This document shows positions 1-10,700 of a stretch of 64,000 bases of DNA, piece after piece; positions within the stretch are counted from its first letter, which is position 1; every line of letters starts with the position of its first letter. The stretch is from Kutzneria buriramensis. GTDB lineage: Bacteria; Actinomycetota; Actinomycetes; Mycobacteriales; Pseudonocardiaceae. The stretch is from positions 8,308,001-8,372,000 of the forward strand of contig NZ_CP144375.1 in assembly GCF_043575855.1 (NCBI RefSeq). The letters are read 5' to 3'. Under the pieces are notes generated by a model, which was not told the origin of the DNA, made no database searches, and saw only the letters and a program-made list of their open reading frames with translations. A program made the translations under genes and the position numbers.

Positions 1-2
1 TG

Positions 3-749
3 GACAGTTCGGCCGATCAGGTGGACCACGTGACCGCCGGTATCACGGCGCTGCTGTCCTTTTCGCGCTGGGAGGGAGCCGATGGTGAGCGCTTTCGGTC
101 GGAATGGCACGGCAGGCTGCGCGGGCAGTTGAGCGCCGCTGCGGCGGCGATGCGGGATTGCGGCTCGACGCTCCGGGACAACGCGGCGCAGCAGACCGAT
201 GCCAGCAAGGCGGAGGATGGCGGCGTTGCCCTGTCCTTGGGACTTGGCATCGCCACGGTGCTTGGGGACGTGGCCGGCATGTCGGAGAGGGCGTCGAAAG
301 ACTTGGTGGCCAAGCTTCCCAAATGGGTGCGCGGGCTGGCGTTCAACCCTGTCGCGGATGCCAAGGCTGCGAAGGTGGCCTTTGCCGGCCTGGGCGCCGG
401 GCTCAACGCAGTCGGCATGGCCCTCGACATCGGCGATGCCGCGAGGACCGAGCCGGGCAGTGCGGACTCGTTCAACAAATGGGCGGACGTGGGATTCGAC
501 GGAGCCGCCACGCTGGCGTCGACGGCTGAGGTTGCAGCGATGGCCGAGCTCATTCCGGGCGCGCAGCCGATTGCGACGGCCATCCTGGCCATCGACGCGG
601 TGCACCTGGTCTACGACGACGTTGTCGCCGTCGATCCCGAGTTGCCCAGCGAGGTCGTGTCCGCGGTGGGGCAAGCGGGGAAGAAGGCAGTGGACGCCGC
701 CGAATCGGTGATCTCCGGTGGCGCGCACGCCGTGCTGAGCTGGCTGTAG
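3..749 (+). CDS. WXG100-like N-terminal domain protein with hydrophobic C-terminal region (5' end outside window)
   Basis: The reading frame is open to the left edge; residues DSSADQ precede the first in-window GTG (position 21) and match the helix-1 pattern of the WXG100 protein at 19690. The gene therefore very probably starts upstream. A WEG turn (RWEGADGERFRSEW) separates two predicted helices, as in ESAT-6/WXG100 substrates. After about residue 65 the protein continues for roughly 180 residues rich in Ala and Gly, with hydrophobic stretches (for example GLGAGLNAVGMALDIG and IATAILAIDAVHLVY). It is thus longer than a plain WXG100 protein and looks like a substrate or effector with a membrane-active tail. 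The fold of the tail is not recognised. It heads the type VII-like locus, 12 bases before the next gene. The toxin role is inference. Confidence 0.7.
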   Translation, partial: DSSADQVDHVTAGITALLSFSRWEGADGERFRSEWHGRLRGQLSAAAAAMRDCGSTLRDNAAQQTDASKAEDGGVALSLGLGIATVLGDVAGMSERASKDLVAKLPKWVRGLAFNPVADAKAAKVAFAGLGAGLNAVGMALDIGDAARTEPGSADSFNKWADVGFDGAATLASTAEVAAMAELIPGAQPIATAILAIDAVHLVYDDVVAVDPELPSEVVSAVGQAGKKAVDAAESVISGGAHAVLSWL

Positions 750-761
750 AAGGGAATGCCC

Positions 762-1388
762 GTGCCCGACGAGATGATCCTCACCTTCGCGGAGATCGAG
801 TTCCTGCTGCGGTCGCGGGAGCCGAAACTGGATGTGCGCAAGCTCCTGCGGATCAAGGCAGAGGCGGCCGGCGACGTGGTCGCGGCCGCCGGGTTGGCTT
901 CCCTGCTGGCCCGGGACCTGTGCGTCGAGACCCATGGCAAGGTCAAGCTCGGCCGGGAGATCGCGGCAATCGCTGCCGTCCTGGTGACGGCCGACATCGC
1001 TGTGAACGCGCTCGGCTGGATCGGCGAGGACATGGTGCTCCTGCACGTGTTCAGCTGTCCCGGCGGTCAACTCTCGTTCCGGGCGGTTGGCCACGGCCGA
1101 TTTGCCGTCGAGGTACTGGCGCCTGATCGACCGCTGAGCGCCGGGCTCGTCCGGCTGATGGACCTGTGTCTGACCGGTGACGGCGAATCCGCAGTGCTGC
1201 TCAAGATGGAGACCACCGCGAGCGAGCCGATCAGCATGGCCGTGGCCCGTGGCGTGAACGGCGAGTGGCACCTGTCGGACTCCGCCTTGAACGCCACGAG
1301 TAGCCGCGAGGTGACGCCGGAGGCGGCCCGCGCGCGGGTCGTCGAAGTCTTCGACGGGGATGCGGCCGCCGTGGGCGGGACGAGATGA
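762..1388 (+). CDS. Hypothetical protein of the type VII-like locus
   Basis: A protein of about 208 residues of unrecognised family. I prefer the GTG at 762 to the ATG at 756: the purine-rich AGAAGGGA (748-755) abuts the ATG but lies about 6 bases before the GTG. The protein is soluble-looking, with a helical N-terminus (TFAEIEFLLRSREPKLDVRK) and an alternating beta-rich C-terminal half; no signal peptide or membrane span is visible. Its place between a WXG100-type substrate and the kinase/phosphatase genes, plus its size, would suit a substrate chaperone similar in role to EspG, but I see no motif that proves it. The stop overlaps the PP2C start by four bases (ATGA), so the two are probably co-translated. 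Confidence 0.75.
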   Translation: MPDEMILTFAEIEFLLRSREPKLDVRKLLRIKAEAAGDVVAAAGLASLLARDLCVETHGKVKLGREIAAIAAVLVTADIAVNALGWIGEDMVLLHVFSCPGGQLSFRAVGHGRFAVEVLAPDRPLSAGLVRLMDLCLTGDGESAVLLKMETTASEPISMAVARGVNGEWHLSDSALNATSSREVTPEAARARVVEVFDGDAAAVGGTR

Positions 1389-2167
1389 TCTCGACCGTCA
1401 GCGCGGGCGCCGCAACCGCTGTCGGGCGGCGACACCTGTCCAATGAGGATGGACATCTGGTCGCGGACGCGGTCTTCGCGGTGGCCGACGGAATGGGCGG
1501 CCACGCCGCTGGCGAGGTCGCGAGCGCGATGGCGCTGTCCCGCCTTCGATCGCTCGCCGCACAGGCCGACCTCAGCCCGGATTCCGTGCTGGCCGCGCTC
1601 ACCGGCGTGAGCGAGGAGATCTTCCTCGCCGGCGCCGGCAACGCGGACCAGTGCGGAATGGGAACCACGGTGGCCGGGCTGGCCCTGGTGCGGATGGCCG
1701 GCGCGCCGCACTGGCTCGTGTTCAACGTCGGCGACTCGCGGGGATACCGCTTCGCCGGGGGAGTGCTCACCCAGTTGACGGTGGATCATTCCGAGGTCGC
1801 GGAGTTGGTTGCAGCGGGCACGCTGACCCTGCAGGACGCCCAGCGCCATCCGAGGCGCAACGTGATCACCAGGGCGCTGGGCAGCCGCCCGGCGCCGGAG
1901 ATCGACGTGTGGATGTTCCCGCCCGATCCGGCGGAGCGATTCCTGCTCTGTACGGACGGCCTCTGCCAGGTCGTCTCCGACGCCGTGCTGGCCGCCGCGC
2001 TGGGAACCCATTCGGAGCCGCGCGCCGCGGCCGAAGAGCTGATCGCACTGGCGGTGGCGGCCGGCGCAGAGGACGACGTGACCGCGGTGGTCGTCGATCT
2101 CCAGGCCGACCTCGCCCGCGCGGACGAACGCACGGTTCCCCGGGCGAGCTTGCCGAAGGAGTCCTAG
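1385..2167 (+). CDS. PP2C-family Ser/Thr protein phosphatase
   Basis: Metal-dependent (PPM) phosphatase that removes phosphate from Ser/Thr residues. The diagnostic motifs appear in order: RHLSNED near residue 17, DGMGGH near residue 36 with the metal-binding Asp, GDSRGYR near residue 118, CTDGL near residue 190 and EDDVTAVVVD near residue 231. At 260 residues it is only the catalytic domain, with no transmembrane or sensor domain, so it should be cytosolic (like PstP without its membrane anchor). It lies directly upstream of an FHA protein and a membrane kinase and is almost certainly the antagonist of that kinase. The start ATG at 1385 overlaps the previous stop. All metal ligands look intact, so an active enzyme is expected. 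Confidence 0.95.
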   Translation: MISTVSAGAATAVGRRHLSNEDGHLVADAVFAVADGMGGHAAGEVASAMALSRLRSLAAQADLSPDSVLAALTGVSEEIFLAGAGNADQCGMGTTVAGLALVRMAGAPHWLVFNVGDSRGYRFAGGVLTQLTVDHSEVAELVAAGTLTLQDAQRHPRRNVITRALGSRPAPEIDVWMFPPDPAERFLLCTDGLCQVVSDAVLAAALGTHSEPRAAAEELIALAVAAGAEDDVTAVVVDLQADLARADERTVPRASLPKES

Positions 2168-3169
2168 ATGGCGCCTGAGGTCCGTTACACACCTGGCACC
2201 TGGACTTGTCTGGTGGGGCCGTCCATCTGCCTGCTCGCGGACTGGGCTCCGGACAGCGGAGTGTTCGCGCGGTGTTGGTCACTCGTGCGGGACGGGGCGT
2301 CCGTCGAGGACGTGCTGGACGCGGTTGTGCGGGACGGGCTTCGTGCGGTCGGAGATTTCGCCCTGGCGAGTTTCGGCAGTCGGCAGGGCCAGCTCGTGGT
2401 TCGCGGCAAGGCGGCGATCGAGGTCGCCGGCGCGGAGGCGCTGCACGCAGTGGACGTCTCCACCTGGCTGGAGCGGCCTTGGGACGCCACCGTGACGGCC
2501 GTGCTGTCGGCACCGGGTGTGTCGGCAGATGGGCCGGAACTGCCGTTGGTGACGGGCGTGGCGTTGGCGGGACGCATCGTCGTGGGGCCCGTTCCGGCGC
2601 CCGAAGCAGCGGCACCCGTCGAACCGGCGAAAGAAGAGCACGTCGTCGAGGAAACCTATGAAGACATCTTCGCCCAGCGGGAATCCGCCGATGTCACCCG
2701 CTACCGCGCTGCCATCCCACCTGTGCCGCAGACGGGAGTCATTGCTTCCGTCCCCTGGGAGCAGAAGGCGGAGCCGAGCAAGGTCGCGTCGACGGTGAGA
2801 CGGGACCAGTTGCCGTCGGCGTCGCCGCGATCGAAACCGGGCGTGCTCCGTCTGTCCACGGGAGACGTCATCGCGCTGGACCGCGACGTCATCCTGGGCC
2901 GTGCCCCAACCTCAACGGAGAAGCCGGCCGCCAAACCGAATCTGGTTCAGCTGCCCCACGCGGGTGACGACATCTCACGCAACCATGTGCGGGTCCACAT
3001 CGAGGGTGCGTCCGTGTTCGTCACGGATCTGGGCTCCACCAACGGAACCGCTGTCACCCCGCCGGGCGGTCCGCGGACGGTCCTGTCGCCGAACGTGCCG
3101 GTCGAGATCGTGGCCGGCACAGTGGTCGGCCTTGCCGACGTCGTCACCTTCCGGTTCGAGGCCGGCTGA
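2168..3169 (+). CDS. FHA domain protein
   Basis: A 333-residue protein whose C-terminal 100 residues are a forkhead-associated phosphothreonine-binding domain: ILGRAP (the conserved Gly-Arg), ISRNHVRVHIE (the Ser/Asn-His phosphate-binding strand) and LGSTNGTAV (the Asn-Gly turn). The first 150 residues are unrecognised and form a mixed alpha/beta domain. A low-complexity acidic linker (around residues 155-175, EEHVVEETYEDIF) joins the two. The start ATG directly follows the upstream TAG and the stop overlaps the kinase start by one base (TGATG), so it is translated with both. Its likely job is to read threonine phosphorylation written by the kinase and removed by the phosphatase next to it. 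The partner is unknown; the linker or the locus ATPase are candidates. Confidence 0.9.
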   Translation: MAPEVRYTPGTWTCLVGPSICLLADWAPDSGVFARCWSLVRDGASVEDVLDAVVRDGLRAVGDFALASFGSRQGQLVVRGKAAIEVAGAEALHAVDVSTWLERPWDATVTAVLSAPGVSADGPELPLVTGVALAGRIVVGPVPAPEAAAPVEPAKEEHVVEETYEDIFAQRESADVTRYRAAIPPVPQTGVIASVPWEQKAEPSKVASTVRRDQLPSASPRSKPGVLRLSTGDVIALDRDVILGRAPTSTEKPAAKPNLVQLPHAGDDISRNHVRVHIEGASVFVTDLGSTNGTAVTPPGGPRTVLSPNVPVEIVAGTVVGLADVVTFRFEAG

Positions 3170-4656
3170 TGTCCGCCGCACCACCGGACGTCCCCGGGCA
3201 TCGGTACGTCCGTCGGCTCGATTCCGGCGGATTCGCCGACGTCCACGTTTATCGCCAGCTCAGGCCGGACCGCGAAGTCGCGGTCAAGATCCTCAAGGAT
3301 GTGGACCTCTCCGCGCAGGCACGTCAGCAGTTCGCCGACGAGGCGAGCGTGATGGCCGAACTGACCGGTCACGAGAACATTGTTCGGGTGCTGTCAGCGG
3401 GCGAGCTGCCTGACGGCCGGCCGTATCTCGTGATGGAGTTCTACCCCAACGGTGATCTGCGGGGCCGCCTGGAGCGCGGCCCGTTGCCGGTCGCCGAGGT
3501 GCTCGACATCGGCGTCCGCATCGCGAGCGCAGTTGCCACCGCCCACCACGAGAACATCTTGCACCGCGACATCAAGCCGTCGAACATCCTGCTGGACAAG
3601 CGCGGACGGCCGGCGCTGACCGACTTCGGCATCGCCAGCACGCTCGCGGCGGGGAGTTCCGCGCCAGCCGAGCACCTGTCGCTGCACTGGGCGCCGCCCG
3701 AGGTCGTGCGCAACGAACCGTCGACCAAGCTGTCGGATCTGTTCTCGCTCGCGGCGACGCTCTGGCATCTGCTCGCCGGCCATTCGCCGTTCGAGATACC
3801 CGGCGGCGACAACTCGGATGGTCCTGTGATGGCCAGGATCACCACCATGGCCACGCCGCCCACAGGACGTTCCGATGTGCCGCAACGACTTGAGCGTCTG
3901 CTCCAGCGGGCGATGGAGAAGGACACGCTTGCGCGTCCCGCGTCGGCAGTCGAGTTCGCGCGCTTGCTGCGACTCGTGCAGGAGGAGATGGGCAGCGAAC
4001 CAACGCCCATGTCCGTTCCGGACGAAGGGCCGCGTGAGCCGGTGGTCGTGGCGCCGGTGGCAGCGAGTCCGACTCGCAAGGCTTCGGTGGTCGTCACTGC
4101 GGCCAAGGTCCAGCAATTCTTGCCGCCGGACACGGTTGCCCGCCCTCGCCGCCACGAGGAGAAGGCTCAACCGACGATGCTCCGGTCTGTTCCGGTGTCG
4201 GCCGAGCAAGCGGATGGCCCGTCGGAGAGGAAGGTTCCGCGTCGGTGGATCCTCATCGGTTCCGTGGCCGCGATGACAGCAGCGGGCGTCGGTGGGGCAG
4301 CCGTCGTACTGACCGGCGGCGGAAGTGCTCCGACGGTCGTCCCGCCGGCAAACTCCGTGCAACCACAGCAGAACGCCGGCGCGCTGGGCGAGAACGAGCC
4401 GCCGGGCACGCCGACTCTCGTCGTCGTGCGATCGAATCCGTCCACACTGCACTTCAGCTGGACATACTCCGCGCAACTCGCCAGTGACACCTTCCGCTGG
4501 CGCACCCCCGACGGTGCGAAGTCCGGAACGACCCACGAAAGTTCTTTGGACATAAGCGATCCGGCAGGGACGAAGCTGTGCGTTCAGGTGAAAGTCGTCC
4601 GGGTGACCGGCGACGACGGGACGACAGACTACTCGCCGGCCGCCTGTGGGTCCTGA
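3169..4656 (+). CDS. Membrane Ser/Thr protein kinase (PknB-like) with extracellular Fn3-like domain
   Basis: Hanks-type kinase of 495 residues. The catalytic domain shows the glycine loop LDSGGFADV, the ATP lysine at K40 (VAVKIL), the catalytic loop HRDIKPSN with D134, the DFG motif at D152 and the APE motif in the form APPE. The first Gly of the loop is a Ser (DSGGF for GxGGF), which many actinobacterial kinases tolerate. One membrane span follows near residues 360-384 (WILIGSVAAMTAAGVGGAAV). The extracellular tail of about 110 residues ends in a fibronectin III-like fold (PGTPTLVVV ... FSWTY) in place of PASTA domains. The kinase should sense something outside and phosphorylate partners inside, possibly the FHA protein and ATPase of the same locus. 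Confidence 0.95.
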   Translation: MSAAPPDVPGHRYVRRLDSGGFADVHVYRQLRPDREVAVKILKDVDLSAQARQQFADEASVMAELTGHENIVRVLSAGELPDGRPYLVMEFYPNGDLRGRLERGPLPVAEVLDIGVRIASAVATAHHENILHRDIKPSNILLDKRGRPALTDFGIASTLAAGSSAPAEHLSLHWAPPEVVRNEPSTKLSDLFSLAATLWHLLAGHSPFEIPGGDNSDGPVMARITTMATPPTGRSDVPQRLERLLQRAMEKDTLARPASAVEFARLLRLVQEEMGSEPTPMSVPDEGPREPVVVAPVAASPTRKASVVVTAAKVQQFLPPDTVARPRRHEEKAQPTMLRSVPVSAEQADGPSERKVPRRWILIGSVAAMTAAGVGGAAVVLTGGGSAPTVVPPANSVQPQQNAGALGENEPPGTPTLVVVRSNPSTLHFSWTYSAQLASDTFRWRTPDGAKSGTTHESSLDISDPAGTKLCVQVKVVRVTGDDGTTDYSPAACGS

Positions 4657-4680
4657 CCCTTCGCTCGATCGTGTGACAAT

Positions 4681-4721
4681 CTCATTCGTTACGCCGTAAC
4701 GGAATCGGCCGTGCGGCCGAA
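4681..4721. promoter_or_regulatory. Short gap with inverted repeats before the giant surface protein gene
   Basis: The 74-base gap between the kinase and the next gene is the largest in the first 15 kb. It carries an imperfect dyad, TTCGTTAC-gcc-GTAACGGAA (4686-4705), followed by a short GGCC/GGCC hairpin near 4708-4719, then the ribosome-binding site AAAGGTCGGGA before the GTG start at 4731. The dyad could be an operator, an internal promoter element or a weak attenuator. Nothing in the sequence distinguishes these. Confidence 0.3.
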
Positions 4722-4730
4722 AGGTCGGGA

Positions 4731-7700
4731 GTGAGAGGGCGGCAGGGCAAGGGAATCCTCGGTCGGCATCGCGCCGGTATGGTCTCCGCGACTGTTCTGC
4801 TGGTGGGTGTGGTCACGCTGGTGGCGTTCATCCTGTCCAGCAACGGTTATCCGGTACGGCACGTCGATCTCAATGACGGCGGCATCTGGGTCACCAGTGA
4901 CCAGGACGGACTGTTCGGCCGGCTCAACCGGCCAGCTGGCGCGCTCGACGCCGCCTTCTACCCGCCGGGTGGCGCCCAGCAGTCCTACCAACTGGACATC
5001 GGACAGGACGGCTCGAACGTCGTAGCCTGGGACCGCGCCGGTGGCAAACTCATGCCGGTCGACGTCAGCCGCGGCGTCACCCTCACGGATCAGGCGGTCG
5101 CCGTCTCAGCCGGCGAACAGATGGCGATCGGCGGCGGAACCGTCGCCGTTCTCGACGCGGCCACAGGGCGGGTGTGGGCCAGCCGAGCAGCCACCGGCAC
5201 CGGCATCGACTCGCTCAGCCGCTTGGACGCGGCGGCCCCGACCGTGGCGACGTTGGGCCATGACGCCGGCAAGGCTGCCCTCGCCGTCGGCATCGACGGA
5301 TCCGTCTACGCGGCTGGCAGCAACGGCGTGATCGCCACCGTTCGCCCGGACGGAGCGGACTTCGCCAAGGCCGAATACCACAACGTCGGCAAGCATCTCG
5401 ACACCGTGCAGGTGACGGCGGTGGGCACAGTCGGCGTCGCTCTCGACCCCAGCAGCGGTTCGTTGTACCTAAACGACGGCCGGACGGCGCAGGCCGGCAT
5501 TTCCGATCCCGGAGCGGTGCTCCAGCAGCCAGGACAGAGCGACACGACCGTGGTGGTCGCGTCGACCCGCACGCTGGTCACCGTCGATCTCGGCAGCGGC
5601 AAGGCAGCGACGCTCTACCACGGCGCCGACGGAAGCCCTGCGGCCCCTGTGCGACTCGGCGAATGCGTGCATGCCGCGTGGGCCGGCGCGTCCGGCGGCT
5701 ACGTGCGGTCCTGTGACGGCGCACCGGCAACGCCAGGCAACCTGAAGGACGAGAAGACACTGGTGCGCCCAGTGTTCCGCGTCAACCGGAACGCCATCGT
5801 GCTCAACGACCTGGCCACCGGAGCGGTCTGGGACCTCCAACGCCAGGCGAAGGTGGACAACTGGTCGTCGGTGAAGCCGCCGCCGGAGAAATCCACCAGC
5901 GACAAGAACAACAACGAGGACAACGCGCAGGCGGCCGAGAACCTGCCGCCGAAGGCCGTAGACGACACGCTCGGCGCGCGCCCAGGCCGCACCACCGCCC
6001 TGCACGTCCTGGACAACGACTCCGACCCCGGCGGCAACATCTTGTCCGTCAGCTCGGTCACCGCTCCCGACAACCCCACCGCCACACTCTCGATCGCACC
6101 CGACGGACAGACCGTCCTCGTGGCGATGCCGCCCGGGGCCGGCGATGTCCACTTCAAGTACACCGTGGACGACGGCAAGGGCCTCAACGCGACCGCGGCT
6201 GTGACGGTCCAGTCCAGACCGCCGGGCCAGAACGAACAACCAGCGCTACGGGCCGGAGCGCCAGCGATTACCTGGACCGTGGCGTCGGGCGGCCGGCTTC
6301 AGTTGCCAGTCCTGGGAGATTGGCGGGACTTCGACGGCGACCCGGTCGTGTTGGTGGACGCGAGTGGCACCGGCGGCACCGCGGCCACCGGCCCCGACGG
6401 CACTGTCATTTACACCGCGCCGAAGGCCGGCGGCACGCAGACGGTGAACTACCAGGTCTCGGACGGCATCGGAGCGCCGGTGAACGCCTCGTTCACTGTG
6501 ACTGTGCAGAGTCCCAACAGCACCACCGGAATCGCTCCGACGACCGCGCCCGACGTCGCCCGTGGCCAGGTTGGCCAGCCGATCGTCGTGCGGCCGCTGG
6601 ACAACGATCTGCCCGGCTCTGACCCTACCAACCCGGCGGCGAAGCTCGCCATCGCCGGCACCGTCGCCAGCCCGGCCGGCACCGTGGTCGACACCGACAC
6701 CACAGCCGGGACGTTGACGGTGACTGCCAGCCGTGCTGGCACGTTCCTCCTGAGTTACACCGCATCCTTCGGCAACGCGCCGTTCGCGAAGGGCAGCATC
6801 CGGGTCGACGTCACTGCGCCGCCGGGCTCGCCGCAGCTTCCGGTCGCCATACCCGACAACGCCGTTCTGCACGGGCAGACCGCCGCGCTCGTCGACGTGC
6901 TCGCCAACGACTTCGACCCGTCCGGGGACGTGCTCGCCGTGCAACACGCCGCCGAAGCCGATTCCTCGCAGTCGCTTCAGGTCGCCGTCGTTCGCGGCCG
7001 CTGGCTGCGGATCAACGCCCTGACCCCGTCGCTGCCGCCGGGCCAGCACCTGATCCGTTACACCGTCACCGACGGCGTCACGAGCCCCGTCACCGGCGAG
7101 GTCTCGGTGACCCAACTCCCGCCACCGGCCGACGACAATCCGGCGCCGCAGGATGACTACGCGACGGTTCGGGCGGGCGACATCGTCACGATTCCCGTGC
7201 TGGACAACGACAGCGATCCAGCGGGTGACCAGCTCACCCTCGTCGGCGACGTGGCTGGCAGCCCACATCCGGGGCAGCTGTCCGCCCAGACGGACAACGG
7301 GCAGCAGGTCGGCACGGCCTACGTTGCCGGCGGCGTGGTGCGCTACGTGGCGCCGGACTCCGTCACCAACCAGCAGACCGTGCTGGTGGCGTACACGGTG
7401 CAGAACCCCGCGGGCGACCAGGCGACCGGCTACGCCCACGTCACGGTCACGCCGGCCCCCTCACCTGCGAACCCCGACCGTGCCCCGACTCCGAGCACTG
7501 TGGACGCTCGTGTCGTCGCCGGCGACACCGTGACACTCACCGTCCCGACGACCGGTGTCGACCCCGATGGCGACAGCGTCGCTGTGACCGGGTTGAGCGG
7601 GCCGGCCACGCTGGGGCGGATCACTGCCGTCGGTGCGACATCTCTTACGTACCAGGCGTATCCGACCAGCACCGGCACGGACTCCTTCGGTTATTCGGTG

Positions 7701-10700
7701 GTCGACCGGTTTGGGAAGTCGGCGAGCGCGAGTATTCGTGTCGCGGTTGTCCCACCGGGCGACCCGCAACCCCCGGTCGCGGTCGACGATACTGCGACGG
7801 CGGCGCCGGGCGCTCGGCTGAACATCGACGTCCTGGCCAACGACCTGATCGCTGCCGACGATGACGTGACCGTGGAACCGCTGGCCCGCACCAACAAGCA
7901 ACTTCCCGACGGTGTTTCGCTTGTCAGTGGCCAGGGACCGGTGGCGGTGACCGCGCCGCCGCTGACCGGGAAGCCGCTGGTTGTCTCCTATGGCGTCACT
8001 GATGGCATCGGTACTCCGTCTGTCGGCGTGCTGACCGTACGCAGCCAACAGGGCTACAACGTCCCGCCGGTCACCGTCGACTCGTTCGCGACGCCGCAGC
8101 CCGGCGCCGACACCGTCGACGTCGACGTGCTGGCCAAGGACTCCGACCCTGACGGCGACTCCTCACGGCTCGTCGTCGATCAGGTCTTCGACAAGCAGGC
8201 CAAGGTCTCCGGCGGGCACCTGACGGTGCCCGTGCTCGACCACCCTCAGGCGGTCGCCTACGAGGTGCGCGACGAGGGTGGGGCGCGGGCGGTCGGCCTG
8301 ATCCACGTTCCATCCAAGGACTCCGGGGCGCCGTACGCCACCGCCGGCAAGATGATCACCGTTCCGGCCGACGGCAGCCAGGAGATCAAACTTGCCGACT
8401 ACGTCACCGACCCCGCCGGCAAGCCGCTGCGGCTGACCACCACCGACCAGATTTGGGCGTCGCCAGCGGCCGGGCTCAACGTGCGCAACGACGGCGAGCA
8501 GCAGCTGGTGCTGACCGCGCACGCCGGCTACACCGGGCCGGCCGCCATCACCTTCCAGGTCACCGACGGAACATCCCTGACGGATCCGCACGCGCAGACC
8601 GCCATCGTCTCCGTGCCGGTCCAGGTAGGCCGAGAAACGCCGGTGCTGCGCTGCCCGACGTCGCCGATCACCCTGATCGAGGGCGGTCCGACGGCGAGCC
8701 TGAACGTGGTGTCGGTCTGCCACGTCTGGACCGCCGATCGGGGCTCGCTGTCCTCGCTGGCCTTCACCGCCAGCTGGAAGACCGCGATCTCGGGCGTGGA
8801 CCTGGGCGTCTCCGGCGCACACACGGTCACGGCGACCGCCAACGGGTCGGCCAAGCCCGGTTCGAGCGGCGTGATCACGGTGAGCGCGCGCGGATTCACC
8901 GCCACCGCCGAGATCCCCGTCGTCGTGCAGTCGGCCGCACCACCCTCGCTCGCGGCCATCACCGTCGACGGGGTGAAGGCCGGCGGCACGGCCACCGTCG
9001 ACCTCAGCGGCTACCTGCATTCCCAGCTGCGGGACCCAGTCGTCACCGCGATCAGCGTCTCCCAGGCGTCGGGCATGCCGGCCACGGCCAGCGCCAACGG
9101 CTCCACCGTCCGGCTGACCCCCGGCTCGGACTCGCACGGCACGATCACGTTCACGATCGTCGCCAGCGACGTCGCCGACCACGGCCGTGCCGACCGCCAC
9201 GCCAGCGGCCTGATCACCCTGCACGTGCTCGGCGTTCCCGACGCACCCGGAGCCCCGACGCCGGGCAACACGGTGCTCAGTCGATCGGTCGAACTCGCCT
9301 GGGCGGCACCGGCCAACAACGGCGCGCCGATCACGTCGTACGAAGTCGACTACAACGGCGGCTCGCAGACCTGCCAGGCATCGCCGTGCACGATCACCGG
9401 GCTCAGTAACGGGACCAGCTACACCCTCACCGTCAAGGCGATCAACCTCGTCGGCGCCAGCAAGCCGAGCCCCGCGTCCGCCGCGGTGGAGCCGAACACC
9501 GTGCCCGGGGCCGTCACCGGGCTCACCACCTCGGCCCCGTCCGACGGAGCCCTGACGCTGAGCTGGGCGGCACCGCCCAACGACGGCACGCCGGTGCAGA
9601 ACTACCAGGTCACCTGGACCGGCGGTGGCCACCAGACCGTCACCGGTACCTCCACCACGGCAACCGGGCTGGACAACGACAGCAAGTACACCTTCACGGT
9701 CATCGCTGTGAACAGCCAAGGCCCCGGCCCGGCCGCGACCGTCGAGGGCCAGTCGGCCGGCACCCCACCCAGTCCACCCGCACCGACGTTCACCGCCACA
9801 GACTCCGCGGACGCCTCCTCACGCGCGGTCGTGGTGTCCTGGACACCACAGGACCCCAACGGTCCCGGACCGACGACCTACACCGTCACCAGGACCGGCG
9901 GCGGAAGCAAAACGGTGTGCACCAACGTGTCCACCAACTCCTGCGACGATGACGGCCTCGCCAACGACGGCACGACCTACACCTACGCCGTGACCGCTGC
10001 CAACGCCGTCGGGCACACCTCCAAGCCCAGCCCCGGCGCCCAGATGGAGGCCACCGCGACTCCAGGGCCAATCACCGGACTCTCGGCGACCGCGACCGGC
10101 TCCGACGGCCAAGCGACGATCAAGTTCGACGCCCCAGCCTCACACGGCGCGAGTTCGACAGTCAGCTGCCGGTACTCCGGCGGCAGCTGCGGCACCTGGA
10201 CCTTCCCGACGGGCGGCCAGACCGGCGTCACCGAGACCGTCAACGGCCTGCCGAACGGCACAGCGTCGACGATCACGCTGCAGGACTGCAACGGCAGCAG
10301 TGGCGGCGCGTACGCCGGAAGTCCCTGCGACAGTGCTGTTTCCGCCAACGTCACGACCTACGGGCCGATCAAGAACCTGAACATCACAACGTCGGCCAAC
10401 GCACAGACTGTCAACTTCACCGTCTCCGTCGACCCCAACGGCAAGCCCGCCACCGTCACCGTGCAGACCAGCCGGCAGTCACAGACATTCACCACCGGCG
10501 TCGGCGCCTGGAGCTGGAGCGGCTCGGACAACGTCGGCTACAGCAGCAGCGACACCATCAACGTGACAGTGTCCGACCCAGGCCGCGCCACTGTCAGCGG
10601 ATCGAAGACGCAGGGCACGCCGGCGCCGCCGCCCCCACCGCAGACAGTGACCGTGACAAAGGGCGCGCCGTGCGGCGCCAAGTGCGCCAGCTCGTGCACG

